Positions 12,453 through 23,687 of a DNA stretch of 64,000 nt are shown here, piece after piece; the first letter of the stretch is position 1, and every line of letters begins with the position of its first letter. Below the pieces are notes generated by a model that searched no databases, was not told the DNA's origin, and worked only from the letters and a program-made list of their open reading frames with translations. A program made the translations under genes and the position numbers. The stretch comes from Gautieria morchelliformis (taxonomy: Eukaryota; Basidiomycota; Agaricomycetes; Gomphales; Gomphaceae), in contig WHVA01000044.1 in NCBI GenBank assembly GCA_015179125.1, forward strand, positions 124,001 through 188,000, in the 5' to 3' direction.

Positions 12453-15424
12453 TGTTTTGGAACCCTTCAAGACTTTGGTGTTATTGCTAACACTTCAATC
12501 TATCAGAACGTGTCGTTTACGAGACTCAAAGAATATTAAACAATGCTGCAGCACAACTCCGGAAATAATTTAATATTTGTACCTTGGTTGCAATCCGCGT
12601 AAAACTAGTCCAAGTTAATACAGATGGAAGGCAATACGTTTCTTAGCAGCACTGAACAATAAACTAAAAGAATGTAGGTTCAAGGACACTATCGGGGTCC
12701 AAGCGTATTCCAAAATATAAAGGAATGTACTTAGCAGGCGAGTTTATAAATGGACTGCCCTGATAATCTACCAGCGCACAGCAATAAAACGAGGGATGAA
12801 CGGGTTTTAGAAGTGACTTGTGAAAGTCTCTAATCAGGAAAATCGACTGATCAGATCGTCTCGGGTATTGGAGTGCGAATGGCAAGACTATCAATTGACA
12901 GACTCACTCTGTATAATTACACCTGGAGGATTAGTCTAGGTGGCTAAGCAGAAAAGTATCTACTTAACAAGGAATTAGACACTAAAGTAAGTGAATAACC
13001 CTAGCTGGGATTAGCAGCTTAGTAAGATGCAAGTCACACGAGGTCACATGGTAGAAGATGTTAGATTGCTAGAATGATGATCAAGGAGGTCAGAATGGCC
13101 TCCTTTTATATTGTAAAATACACAGGATTACGTAAAATGGGGTTCTTCTATCTATTAGGCGAGTGATGTCATAAGTAAATATTTCCACTGCTGAAACACA
13201 CCCTCGTAACTATTGTGGTGTGTTTGTGCAAAGAAATTGGAAATAGATAGCCAATCACCTTCCCTGGTTTGCACAGCCTTACACAGCCTTTCACAGCCTT
13301 GCACAGCCCTGCACAGCCCTACACAGCCCTACACAGCCGCTATGACATCAAGGGGCCTATTTGGTGTCGTAGCATTGCGTTTGGAGGATCCATTCATCCA
13401 ATAGGCTTTATCAAACCTGCACCCTAGTTTTGGCTTTGTACATCTTTGTGTGACTTTGTACGCAGCCTTGCACAGCCATGGTTGCTATGATGCAAGTCAT
13501 GTGCCAGCTGGGTTTGAATTGCACAGGCTTGTGTAAGCGGTAGAGGACACATTCAGACTCATGTCATGATTTGTTTATTCTGCGAATCATCCCTCAGCAC
13601 ATGGCGAATGACTTCCCGAACCAGCGAATATCTTGCCAAAATATTCATCGCCATACTGGTTTCGCATTCGCTATTCACATCATTCCTGCCAGCACGCCAG
13701 ACCCACATGCTCAGGATGCATTCGGATAGTGTCAGTTGCAGCCTCCATGCAGGTTGGACTCAATGGGACTCGCACCACTGCAGCGCAGGACGAATTAGCT
13801 TCACTGAAGTTTTCACTACACAGTTGTCATGACACATTCATTTCTTGTATCAAGCTATCCCTGTTTTCCCTTTCACCACTTTTCCATGTTCGCTCGGCTT
13901 CGCTCCATTCACTCCTTGCCCCATTCACTATTCGCCACATTCGCCAACTGGCCATTTGCTACTTGCATCATTTGCCAGTAGCCATGCCATCAAACACGAT
14001 CGACATCCTTTACCTGGATTATTGGTTCATCACTGGTCCTATCATGAATTGCAAGGAGGTGCAGGCTGTCATGACTCATTTATTTCTTGTACCCAGCTAT
14101 CCCTGTTGCCCCTTTCACCACTCTTCCATGTTCGCGTGTCTTCGCTCCATTCACTCCTCGCTCCATTCGCTATTCGCCACATTCGCCATATGACCATTCG
14201 CTACTTGCATCATTCGCCAGCAGGCACGCCATCAAAACACAATCGACATCCTTTACCTGGGTTGATGGTTCATCACTGGTCCCATCATCTTCTCAACTCA
14301 ACCCCCTTTGGGTGTTCCTATGTCCAGAATGCATTCGCGGGGCATCCTACCCGTAGGTCATGTGGGACCAACCCAGCAGATGAAGAGTCCATGCAGGGTG
14401 GTGTATATGCAGGTCCCAAGGCGTGTTTTCGTACATAGGGGCCTTCGCCTTCTTTCCTCTCCGTCGTTTCATGTTCGCACCCCTCTTCCATTCTATTGGA
14501 TGTCTATTTCATCTATTATGTATCCTGACCGCACACCCCTATCCAACCCTGACTCCAGACGGCCTCTTTCCTATTCGCTAGCACCATATGCGCATTCGGT
14601 ATAAGTAGTCTACATTCGCATGTATATTCTCCAGTTTAATTATCATACGTCCATCTTGTGCAAACTTGACCTCGCTTTGATCGTCGTCTTGAGCCTTCTC
14701 CTGTAGATTTCTATCTTCGACCAGAAGAGGACTTAGGCATCACTGGTGAGTTCTCATACTTCATCTTTGTTACCTTAGCCTTCGAGTTATTTTCTGTGCT
14801 GTCAGTGAAGGGCTCCGAAGGAGTGCCTTCGCCGGCGAAAGGATTGTCGCCACTTAGACAACCTTTCTGTGACACCTTGCACGTTACATCGTCAAGTGCC
14901 ATGGGCTATTTCACTATGACTGTAGATCAGGGCGAATTCCTTTCGAGTAACCCTCTTACTTCTTAACCCTTACCTCTTCAGTACTGTTCGCTGGGCGATT
15001 CGCTAGATTGCACACGCTATTCGGGCATTCGCCACTAACATGCGATATTAACGCCTATAATCCAATCTTGACAACTCAGTGGCTGAGTTTGAGTGAGCCA
15101 AGGTACCGGAGTTGTAGGTGCTTGAGTGCCTGCAACTCCGAGTTTACGGTTCGTGGGAAGCTCCGGTCGGAGTTTGAAACTGAGCGGCTGTGGCAGAGTT
15201 GTGGACGTGCGTGGGCTCGTAACTCTGCCTGACAGAATAAGGAGCTTTTGAGCCAGGGAAGCCAAGTTAAATGGCGAGAAAATAAGAGGAAATTCATGGG
15301 ATATTTGACTAGAGTTCTCCCAAATAGCCACATGTATTAGCTACTATCAGCTGGGAAAAAAGGGTTTTAAAGCGATTTTAATCCTTTTTTCATGAGGCTT
15401 TTCATTAGCAACGGTTCCCACACA
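12453..15424 (+). mobile_element. Solo LTR E1 inside gag of element C (itself carrying solo LTR X2)
   Basis: Begins TGTTTTGGAACCC and ends GGTTCCCACACA, with TSD gcggc at 12448-12452 and 15425-15429. Without X2 and its duplication it is 1455 bp, close to solo LTR E2 (1380 bp), which shares the TGTTTTGGAACCC start. No coding domain is seen inside, so it is an LTR left by recombination. The segment 13206-13350 has a run of cacagcc(c/t)t(a/g/t)-type short repeats. Confidence 0.88.
13562..15073 (-). mobile_element. Solo LTR X2, nested in E1
   Basis: TGTCATGATTTG to CCAATCTTGACA, 1512 bp, TSD actca (13557-13561 and 15074-15078). Read on the minus strand it matches solo LTR X1 (58972-60246), starting TGTCAAGATTGG. 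A 63-codon minus-strand open frame (14711-14902) has a clear counterpart in X1. Confidence 0.87.
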
Positions 15425-16544
15425 GCGGCCCACCCGGCGGTCCCCCAGGCGGTCCTCCCGGCGGTCCTCCACCTCCAATTCCACCCCAGATTCCTGCCAA
15501 CCCAGTTCCACCCGCGCCAGTTCCGGATCTTGCACAAGCCATCGCCATGCTAGCCGGACAACTCCAGCGCCCGGCCCAAGCACCACCACGCCCCCAGACA
15601 AAGGTCCGCGAACCAGATCAGTTCGACAGTTCTGACCCCAAGAAGCTCCAGCCATTTCTGGTCCAGCTTCAACTCAATTTCCGTGATTGTCCCGACGCCT
15701 TTCCCGATGACGAATGAAAGGTCAATTACGCCCTTTCCTATCTCCGAGGCACGGCTCTCTACTACTTCGAACCCGCCCTCATGGATCCGTTCGCTCTCGT
15801 CGACTGGGCCGACGATTACCACAATTTCGTTTCCAAACTCCGCAGCAACTTCGGACCATTTGATATGGAAGCCGATGCGGAAAATGAACTCGATAAGCTT
15901 CGCATGAAAGACACTCATAAGATAGCTAAATATATCGTCACGTTTCAGCAGCTCGCTCCTCGAGTCCAATGGGGAGAAGCCGCACTCCGACGCCAGTTTT
16001 ACATGGGCCTGCCATCCCGGATCAAGGATGAAATTGCCCGCGTCGGAAAACCCGCCACCCTTACCGACCTCCGAAACCTCGCCCAATCCATCGATTCGCG
16101 CTACTGGGAAAGACACTCTGAGATTGCTCGCGAAACTTCCGCCCAGAGCAAGAACGACAAGTCTTCCGACAAGAAGTCTGATAAAGACAAGAAGAAGACT
16201 AATTCTGGAAACAACAACTCCGGAAACAACAACAGCAACAACAGTTCCGGATCCAACTCCGGCAACCGGAACAACAACAACTCCACCCCTCGCAATAACC
16301 AGGCCTCTGGTTCCAACACCAACGCCCGGAAGAGCACTCCGGACCTTTCCGACAAACTTGGGAAGGACGGAAAACTAACCCCTGTAGAACGCCAGCGTCG
16401 CATGGACAACAACCTTTGCCTTTTCTGCGGCAAAGGCAGTCACGTCGCTCGCCACTGCACTCGAGCTTCCGCCTCCGCTGCTAAGGCCAAGGGCCGCGCA
16501 GCAAAGACGGAAGAGAAATCCGAAGCGGCTCCCACTGCGGATTC

Positions 16545-16551
16545 AAAAAAA
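16545..16551 (+). promoter_or_regulatory. Putative -1 ribosomal frameshift site, A AAA AAA, gag to pol of C
   Basis: Seven A in the gag register A-AAA-AAA directly before the gag TAG. Shifting -1 opens the frame that runs into the protease motif ALVDSGSTHC. The heptamer is kept in copy C2 (63101-63107). Confidence 0.7.
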
Positions 16552-19500
16552 TAGTCAGCAGTCCTCTGGCCTCCGCACGAGCTGAGGGCTGTGTTGACCC
16601 CATTCGTGCGACAAACGAGGTTAAACTCAACGCATCCGCTCTTTCGTCCTCCGACTCCCTTTCCGTTCCGATCACTTCTGACACCATTTCCGCACCCCCG
16701 TTCACAGCACTGGTCGACTCCGGTTCGACTCATTGTTTCCTTGATTCCGACTTTGTTTGAAACACAAACTTTCAACCCGCAACATTCCGACAATTCCGCT
16801 CCGCCTTTTCGACGGCTCTTCCAACACGGGAATTTCCCAAGTTGTGGATCTGTCTATCCATTTCGCTACTGGGGACAACCATGAAGTTACGTTTTACGTT
16901 ACTCCGCTAGATGCTAGCTGTTCCGTTGTACTAGGACACAATTGGCTCACCCGATATAATCCGTCGATTAACTGGGCATTGGGTCAAATACAGTTCCGTA
17001 CCCCGGATCAACTTCCGTCTATTCCAATGTCGTCCGCAAAGATGGCTCAGGCCTCTTCTGCAACTCCGCTCGTGGACTCAGTTCCGCACTCCGGTCCCGC
17101 TTTAGCACCTCCGTCCCTCGAAGCTCCTCAAATTGCGCTCGTCTCCGCCACCGCTTTCCGCGTATTGCAACGGCAAGAGGATACGACCGTTTTCCAGCTT
17201 CACCTTTCCGATTCGGCTTCAGTCAAGGCTCGTTCCGCCTCGACTTCCGCTCCGGTTGACATGAGCTCAGTTCCGGAAGAATATTGTGACTTCCCGGACG
17301 TGTTCATAAAGCCAAAGCCGACAAACCTCCTGAACATCGACCTTACGATTTGAAGATAGATTTGGAAGAAGGAGCATCTCCGCCCCTTGGACCGATCTAC
17401 TCCCTTTCGCAAAGTGAACTCCAAACTCTCCGCGAGTTCGTCGATGAACATCTCAACATGGGCTTTATCCGCCCTTCGCTGTCTCCGCACGGCACTCTGG
17501 TCCTTTTCATCAAGAAGAAGGATGGATCTCTCTGCCTATGCGTCGATTTCCGCGCCCTCAATGCCCTCACGAAGAAGGACAAATATCCGCTTCCGCGAAT
17601 TTCCGGCCTACTCGACACTCCTCGCAGGGCGAAGATCTACACCAAAATTGACCTCCGGCACACTTATCACCTTGTCCGCATCAGGGAAGGTGACGAGTGG
17701 AAAACCACTTTCCGCACCCGCTACGGTGCTTTTGAGTGGGTTGTCATGCCTTTCGGTCTAACCAATGCTCCCGCCGCTTTTCAGCGATTCATGAACGACG
17801 TATTTTCCGACCTCCTCGACGTATGTGTCCTAGTCTACATTGACGACATCCTCATCTATTCCGACACACCGGAAAAACATCGGGAACATGTCCGTGAAGT
17901 ACTCCGCCGTCTCCGCAAACACCATCTCTACGCAAAAGCAGAGAAATGTGAATGGCATCACGACATGGTCGAATACCTCGGCTACATCCTCTCTCCAACA
18001 GGTCTTACCATGGCAGAGGACAAAGTCAAGGCAATTCAAGAATGGCCGGAACTCCGACGTGTTAAGGATGTACAGTCTTTCCTTGGCTTCGCCAACTTTT
18101 ACCGGCGTTTCATTTATAATTTTTCCGATATTACTGTTCTGCTCACGCGTCTCACCAGGAAGGGTGCCCCATGGAATTTCACTCCGGAATGCCGTTCCGC
18201 ATTTGAAGCCCTCAAATCAGCCTTCACTACAGCTCCCATACTCGGTTTCTGGATTCCTGATGCCCAACTTGTACTCGAAACCGATGCTTCCGACTACGCG
18301 CTAGCCGCCATTCTTTCCATCATTTCACCCGACGACGGAGAAATTCATCCGATCGCCTTTCATTCCCGCACCTTTTCCGCCCCGGAACTCAACTACGACA
18401 TCCACGATAAGGAACTACTTGCGATTTTCGAAGCCTTCAAAATTTGGAGACACTACCTCGAAGGTCCAACCTATCTGATCGACGTTGTAACGGATCATAA
18501 GAACCTTGAGTATTTTGCCACTACCAAGATTTTGACTCGCCGTCAAGTCCGCTGGTCTGAATACCTCTCACAGTTCAACATGGTGATCCGCTTCCGCCCC
18601 GGAAAGCTCGGAGCAAAACCCGACGCGCTCACTAGACGTTGGGACGTCTACCCAAAAGAGGGAAGTAGCGACTATGCCAGCGTTAATCCGCACAATTTCC
18701 GCCCAGTATTCTCTACTGAGCAAATGGCATCATCCCTGCGTGCCACAGCATTGCAGTTTCCGCTACTCCGTGCCTCAATCATTATGGACACCAAGTCTCT
18801 CCATTCCGACATCTGTTCCACACTTCGTTCCGACCCCATCTCCGCAGCCCACCTCGATGACCCCACCAGTCCTGGATGGTCCCTCGATTCCGACGGATTT
18901 CTCCGGTACAAGTCCCGGATTTACGTTCCGGATACCAACGATCTACGACTTTGCGTGCTCCAGCAAAGCCACGATCATCTGCTCTCAGGACACCAAGGCC
19001 AGAACAAAACCCTCGACATAATCCGACGTACCTATACTTGGCCCTTCTCCGCACGATGGTCCAAGACTACTGCAAGTCATGCACCACCTGTATGCGAGCC
19101 AAGCCTCAACGTCACAAACCCTACGGCCTCCTGAAGCAACTTCCGATCCCGGAACAACCGTGGAATTCGATATCCATGGATTTCATTGAGAAACTTCCTA
19201 AGTCATCTGGCTATGATACCATTCTAGTGATCGTTGACCACCTCACAAAGCAGTCCATCTTTATTCCAACCTACGACACCATCACTTCCGCCCAACTCGC
19301 ACAACTCTTCGTACTCCACGTCTTTTCCAAGCACGGAATCCTCTCCCATGTCACTTCCGACCGTGGTTCCGAATTCGTGTCCTCCTTTTTCCACACGCTC
19401 GGCAAGGCTCTCGACATGAAACTCCACTTCACTTCCAGTTATCATCCCGAAGGAGACGGACAAACGGAACGTACTAATCAGACTCTTGAGCAGTATCTCC

Positions 19501-20253
19501 GCATCTATTGCAACTACCAACACAGCAATTGGTCCGACCTTCTTCCGCTCGGGGAATTTGCCTACAACAATGCGCCTTCCGCTACCACCGGAATTTCACC
19601 CTTTTACGCCAACAAGGGCTACCACCCGAATCTCGCCATCCACCCCGAACGCGACCTCGCCTCTGCAAGAGCCCGAGATTTCGTTGTGGAACTTGACGAC
19701 CTTCACCAGCACCTCCGAGAGAACATTACCGCTGCCCAGAAGAGATACCAAACTTCCGCCGATCGGAAACGACTTCCGCAACCGGCATTTGAGATAGGTG
19801 ACAAAGTCTTTGTCAAAGCTGAAAACTTCCGCACTACTCGCCCCTCGAAGAAGCTCTCTGAGAAATACCTTGGCCCTTATGAGATCATCGCTAAGGCCGG
19901 CAGTCGTTCTTTCACCCTCAGACTTCCTGACAATATGCGCGCAGTACACCCGGTATTCCATGTCTCCATGCTTGAGCCCACAGTTCCGAATACAATTCCG
20001 AATCGAGAACAACCTCCGCCTCCGCCAGTCGTCATCGACGGAGAACCGGAAATGAGATCTCGGAAATTCTCAACTCCAAGCTCGACAGACGATACCGCTG
20101 CCAACTCCAATACCTAGTCAAGTGGGCAGGCTATGAAAACACCAATGAAGGGACCTCTTGGATTTCCGCCACGGAACTAGACCACGCCTCTGACATCGTC
20201 ACTGATTTCCACAAGTCCTATCCTGATAAGCCCGGCCCCATTTCCGCGCCCTA
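16552..20253 (+). pseudogene. pol: pol of element C: protease, RT, RNase H, integrase, chromodomain
   Basis: The -1 frame after gag gives an aspartic protease (ALVDSGSTHCFLD near 16708; GHNWLTRYNPSINW at about 16940). RT follows with FRTRYGAFEWVVMPFGL and catalytic YIDD (residues 163-166 of the 17350-19134 frame). RNase H has LETDASDYALAA and VVTDHKNLEYF. Integrase has a zinc-finger block ending CKSCTTC and an intact DDE set (SMDFIEKLP, TSDRGSEF, GDGQTERTNQ), then the GPY/F-like SEKYLGPYEI and a chromodomain ending TDFHKSYPDKPG at the TAG 20251-20253. Single-base deletions break the frame near 16758, 17306 and 20052 (seen against C2 or domain expectation), and a one-base frame change lies near 19045. 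All catalytic residues are present, so decay is recent. Confidence 0.93.
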
Positions 20254-20382
20254 GTCATTTCCGACCTCATTTCCGATGCCCATTGATTCTTACAGTTCTC
20301 AAGTCAGTTGTCAAAATCCGATTAATTTTCCGATACTCTATTCTCCGACATTTCAAGAAATTATCTACAAGTCTTTCGACAC
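20254..20382. other. Gap between pol and the antisense gene of C
   Basis: 130 bp between two convergent genes; no clear terminator was recognised. Confidence 0.4.
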
Positions 20383-21621
20383 CTAATCCTCCCTCATCGT
20401 TTCCCCCTCACCCTCGTTCTCCGCTCCCGGACCTTCTTCCGCATGGCCTATTTCCACGTTGGCCAACTCTGTCTCCACCCTTGTTCCCACCCCATTCTCC
20501 TGCTCCTCCATTTGCAACCCCATTTGGTCCCGGAACAAATCGTTCCGCCACCGGAACTCCCGCTTCAGTTGCTCCAAAACTGTCGACAGTACAGTCATCT
20601 GATTCTGAAACGACAACACCTGATGTCGTTGGACTTCCGCCATTTCCAGCAGAATGTTCCGGATTCCACGTTGTGTTTTCCGGATACCCCTCAACGACTC
20701 GGCGATATCGAGCAAGGGCGACGCCATGGTGAAGCGATTAAGCACCGCTGTTTCCACCTGCCCAGTCACCGGAAAGCCTTCCGCGGCCCTTTTCCCGCTC
20801 GGTCCTGGTTTTGACTTAGGGGTTTCAGGCCCCTCGGTCTCGACCTTTCGCCTTTTCCGCTCCACCCTCGCGGAACATCCGTCCACGACGCATCGCCTCT
20901 TCTTGTCGCGGCACCGTTCACAGGCGGTTTCCCGCGGATTTTCCGACCATATGCATTTGAGCCCCTTCACCTCGCATGTGTCGCAGGGGGCCTTTTCTTC
21001 TTCCCCGTCCCTCGTCTTCCGTTTCTGGGTTGCGGGGTTCTCCGGTCCTAACTCCCGAAGGTGGATGATGCGGGCCATCTTGTTCTTCCTGGCCTGTTGG
21101 AATTCGTCCGCCCTCATTTTCCGATCCGCCACAAGGTTCAGCACAGGAACTACTTCCTGTTGCTTCCCCTTCCCCTCAGGGGATGGCGTGCTTTCCACGG
21201 TGTCTTCCGATTCCGGTTCGGAATCAGATTCGACAATTATTTTCTGCCAAGTTCTTCTGTCAGCACCAGAACTAAGCACATGATGTCTCCGACTCACCCA
21301 GGATTGTCCCGCCTTCTCCGCCGCGGCCTTGTCTTCCGCAGCTTTTTTGGCCGCGTCCCGTTTCCGCTGTTCTTCGCGGACATGCGACTCCTCCTCGCGA
21401 CGTTTACGGTCATGCTCCTCCTTCTCCTTCCGCTCCTGTTCCCGACGCTCCTGTTCCTTGCGCTCTTTCTCCTTGCGCTCCTCCTCCAGACGCTCCCTCT
21501 CTTTCCGTGCGGCTTCCTCGGCCTCGCGCTTTTCAGCCAGTTCCTTCTGCGCAAGCAGGTCAGCAAAATGCTGCTTCATCTCAGCGCTGGTCATTTTGGA
21601 GAAGTCGACTGGAGTGCTCAT
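20383..21621 (-). CDS. Antisense Zn(II)2Cys6 / coiled-coil protein of element C
   Basis: Intact 412-codon frame on the strand opposite to gag-pol, filling the space between pol and the 3' LTR. I chose the ATG at 21621 (MSTPVDFSKMT); the frame is open 24 codons further up without an ATG. Residues about 25-105 are a very long Glu/Lys/Arg heptad region (coiled coil). Residues 213-244 (20890-20985) read C-X2-C-X6-C-X10-C-X2-C-X6-C, the exact Zn2Cys6 (GAL4-type) spacing, followed by a basic RKRRK nuclear-localisation-like patch. The rest is a Gln/Leu-rich probable second coiled coil and an acidic tail. Known Zn2Cys6 proteins are fungal DNA-binding transcription factors; a role in element or LTR regulation is inference. 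Element C's gag and pol are broken while this frame is open. Transcription would start in or near the 3' LTR (21743). Confidence 0.8.
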   Translation of the reverse strand: MSTPVDFSKMTSAEMKQHFADLLAQKELAEKREAEEAARKERERLEEERKEKERKEQERREQERKEKEEHDRKRREEESHVREEQRKRDAAKKAAEDKAAAEKAGQSWVSRRHHVLSSGADRRTWQKIIVESDSEPESEDTVESTPSPEGKGKQQEVVPVLNLVADRKMRADEFQQARKNKMARIIHLRELGPENPATQKRKTRDGEEEKAPCDTCEVKGLKCIWSENPRETACERCRDKKRRCVVDGCSARVERKRRKVETEGPETPKSKPGPSGKRAAEGFPVTGQVETAVLNRFTMASPLLDIAESLRGIRKTQRGIRNILLEMAEVQRHQVLSFQNQMTVLSTVLEQLKREFRWRNDLFRDQMGLQMEEQENGVGTRVETELANVEIGHAEEGPGAENEGEGETMRED

Positions 21622-21742
21622 GGTGTATAAAAAGAAGACGGGTCTTGTTTCCCGCCTATCTTTTGAACTCCGACGTGTTTGTTCACAGGTCACGTGATTC
21701 CGACTTGTGGTCTCGCAGGGCTCGACCTTAGAAGGGAGATAC

Positions 21743-22425
21743 TGTTACGACCGTTCATTTCTGACTTCCGACCCTCAGTTCCGCCACACCTTCCGCCCCT
21801 CCGATATTTCCGCAACACATTCCGCCCCTCCGTTATTTCTGACATTCCGCCCCTTGTACATTTCCCTTGTTCTTTCAACTCTATTACTCGGACCCACCGG
21901 ACCCACCTCACCCTTCATCAAGACCACATATCCGGTCACCCTTGTAGTTTGTTGTCAGATATGTTTTCCCGACCCCTTGTTCTTTGCCATTGTTCTACCT
22001 TACCCTGAACCCCCCTTGTAGGCCTATTGTTCCCAATAGTTAGTTCCCACGCATTGTCTACTTGACTTCCACTTCCCCCGGAATTTGCTTAGTACCATAT
22101 CATTACCTGTTGTCTCAGCTCTTTGTATAAAAGCCTGTCATGTATGTCTCTTATTCTGCAATCAGATAATCACCTTCGATACTTGATTTCCTTCGCTCCA
22201 TCTCCTGTTCTTAGCACAGCGAGTCTAGCAAGATCTCAGTCTCTCCACTTTCTGCCTTCCGCCTCAGTTCCGACTCAAGTTCCGACCAAACCTTTGGTTC
22301 AGTACTTTCCGCCTTCCGACTCAATTCTGAAATACTTAGGATGATAGTTCATTGGGGGCGCAACCTATAAGTTGAAGCCGCTGTCCTTTCCAGTTCCGAC
22401 TTAGCGGAAATCTCGATACGTAACA
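21743..22425 (+). repeat. 3' LTR of element C
   Basis: TGTTACGACCG to GATACGTAACA, 683 bp, same length as the 5' LTR. TATA box at 22126-22133. Differences from the 5' LTR are mostly C/T or G/A transitions. Confidence 0.94.
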
Positions 22426-22462
22426 CAGACTGCTTACACCCTACGTATCCCTTTTCTTCACT

Positions 22463-23687
22463 ATGTCCACGAAAACTCGTTACCGCACCCTTTGGGGTAT
22501 CTCAGAACAATGACATTTCTCGGAAGCCCCCGACGATTCACCACCGTCCCGGGGATACCCCTTGCAGACCCCGCCAAGGCTAGTAACAAAGGCAAAGGTA
22601 GGGCTGACCCCGGTGACCCTTCAGGTGATCTAGGTGATAGCTCTGGAGGTTCTGACAATGACCGGGACCTCCCCAACCTGCCACCCGAGGACAATGAGCT
22701 AATGCGTCAAGTATTCATCAAGCTCACAAAACCTCGTGAGTCCGAAGCACAAGCCAAGGTCAAGGAACCAGATAGTTACGACAGTACTGACCAGGCCAAG
22801 CTTCGCACCTTCTTCCTCCAATGCATACTCAACTTCTCAGACCGCCCCTCAGCCTTCAAAACTGGGGCCTCAAAGGTACAGTATGCTATCTCTTACCTGT
22901 CTGGTTCGGCGCTACAGTACTTTGAACCGGCGATCCTCGGCGAGGTCCAACCCGAGCCAGATTGGCTCGAGGACTGGGACAGCTTCAAGGCCGAGCTTGA
23001 GCTCAACTTCGGCCCATACGACAACGCTGCCCAAGCTGAGATTGACCTCGAGAAGATCGTTATGAAAGAGCATCACAAGGCCATGCGATTCTTTATCGAC
23101 TTCGCCCGAGCTTTGACTCGGACTCAGTGGAACGACTCGGACTCAGTGGAATGACGCGGCCCTCTGACACTTTGCCTACAAGGGCTTGGCGAAACCAATC
23201 AAGGGCGATTTGCTTCACTTGCCTCGATTCCGCAGCCTCGCCGAGCTTAGGAACTTCACGCTGGAATGCGACAGCCGTTACTGGGAGCATCAGGAATATG
23301 ACGCTATGATCAATGGTCGTAGCTCCCAGCCGGCGCACCGCTAATATGTCCAGCAGCAATGCCACTAACAACAATCAGTCTGCCAGCAGGTCCAATAACG
23401 ACAAGAACCGCAACAAGACCAACAACCACAGCAAGGGTTCCAACAACAGCTCTTCGAACAACAAGAGCCAGCCCGACATATCAAGCAAGCTCGGGAAGGA
23501 CAGTAAACTACTTCCCGAGGAACGCCAACGTTGGGTCAACCAGGGCCTTTGCCTGGTTTGCGGCACCAAAGGCCACATCATCAAGGACTGCCTGAAGAAG
23601 AAGTCTACCAATGGTAGCGGTTCTAAAGGTCGGGCAGCGAAGACCCCGAATGAGGGGACTTCGACCTCCATTAGAAAAAATAGGTAG
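22463..23687 (+). pseudogene. gag: gag of element D
   Basis: The first ATG after the leader is 22463 but that frame stops quickly; the long frame is open from about 22492. It has an acidic Gly/Asp/Ser stretch, a capsid block (YAISYLSGSALQYFEPAIL, WLEDWDSFKAELELNFGPYD), and in a later frame an Asn/Ser-rich linker and the CCHC knuckle CLVCGTKGHIIKDC. A 19 bp tandem duplication (about 23116-23153, gactcggactcagtggaa plus one base, twice) shifts the frame and ends it at 23152-23154. A further TGA (context CTC TGA CAC) sits where family members have Arg. It is homologous to the element C gag. Confidence 0.88.

Larger units (their letters stand above)
12156..16554 (+). pseudogene. gag: gag of element C (capsid and zinc knuckle), interrupted by solo LTR E1
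   Basis: ATG at 12156 follows the LTR by 33 bp. The protein starts MPPRTTATSAP, runs through a proline/glycine-rich stretch where E1 is inserted (12453-15424), then resumes with the Ty3-type capsid region (FEPALMDPFALVDWADDYHNF) and an Asn/Ser-rich linker. It ends with a CCHC zinc knuckle, CLFCGKGSHVARHC. A TGA at 15715-15717 replaces an Arg: the homologous codon in copy C2 (61193-63110) is CGA. The gag stop TAG (16552-16554) directly follows seven A residues, a likely -1 frameshift site into pol. Confidence 0.92.
11440..22425 (+). mobile_element. Element C: Ty3/gypsy chromovirus with antisense Zn2Cys6 gene, nested in D
   Basis: Two 683 bp LTRs (11440-12122, 21743-22425; about 21 differences by my hand alignment) and TSD cagac (11435-11439 and 22426-22430). 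It landed 12 bp after the 5' LTR of D, and the D leader resumes at 22426. Layout: LTR, gag (split by solo LTR E1), pol with chromodomain, an opposite-strand ORF, LTR. Without E1 the element is about 8.0 kb. Confidence 0.95.

Noticed and set aside
13206..13350. Short cacagcc repeats resembling a CRISPR-like array
   Set aside because: Simple low-complexity tandem repeat inside an LTR, without spacers of uniform length; eukaryotic context.
21061..21697. Plus-strand open frames at the 3' end of element C
   Set aside because: They are shadows of the antisense coiled-coil gene; Leu/Pro/Ser-rich with no motif.
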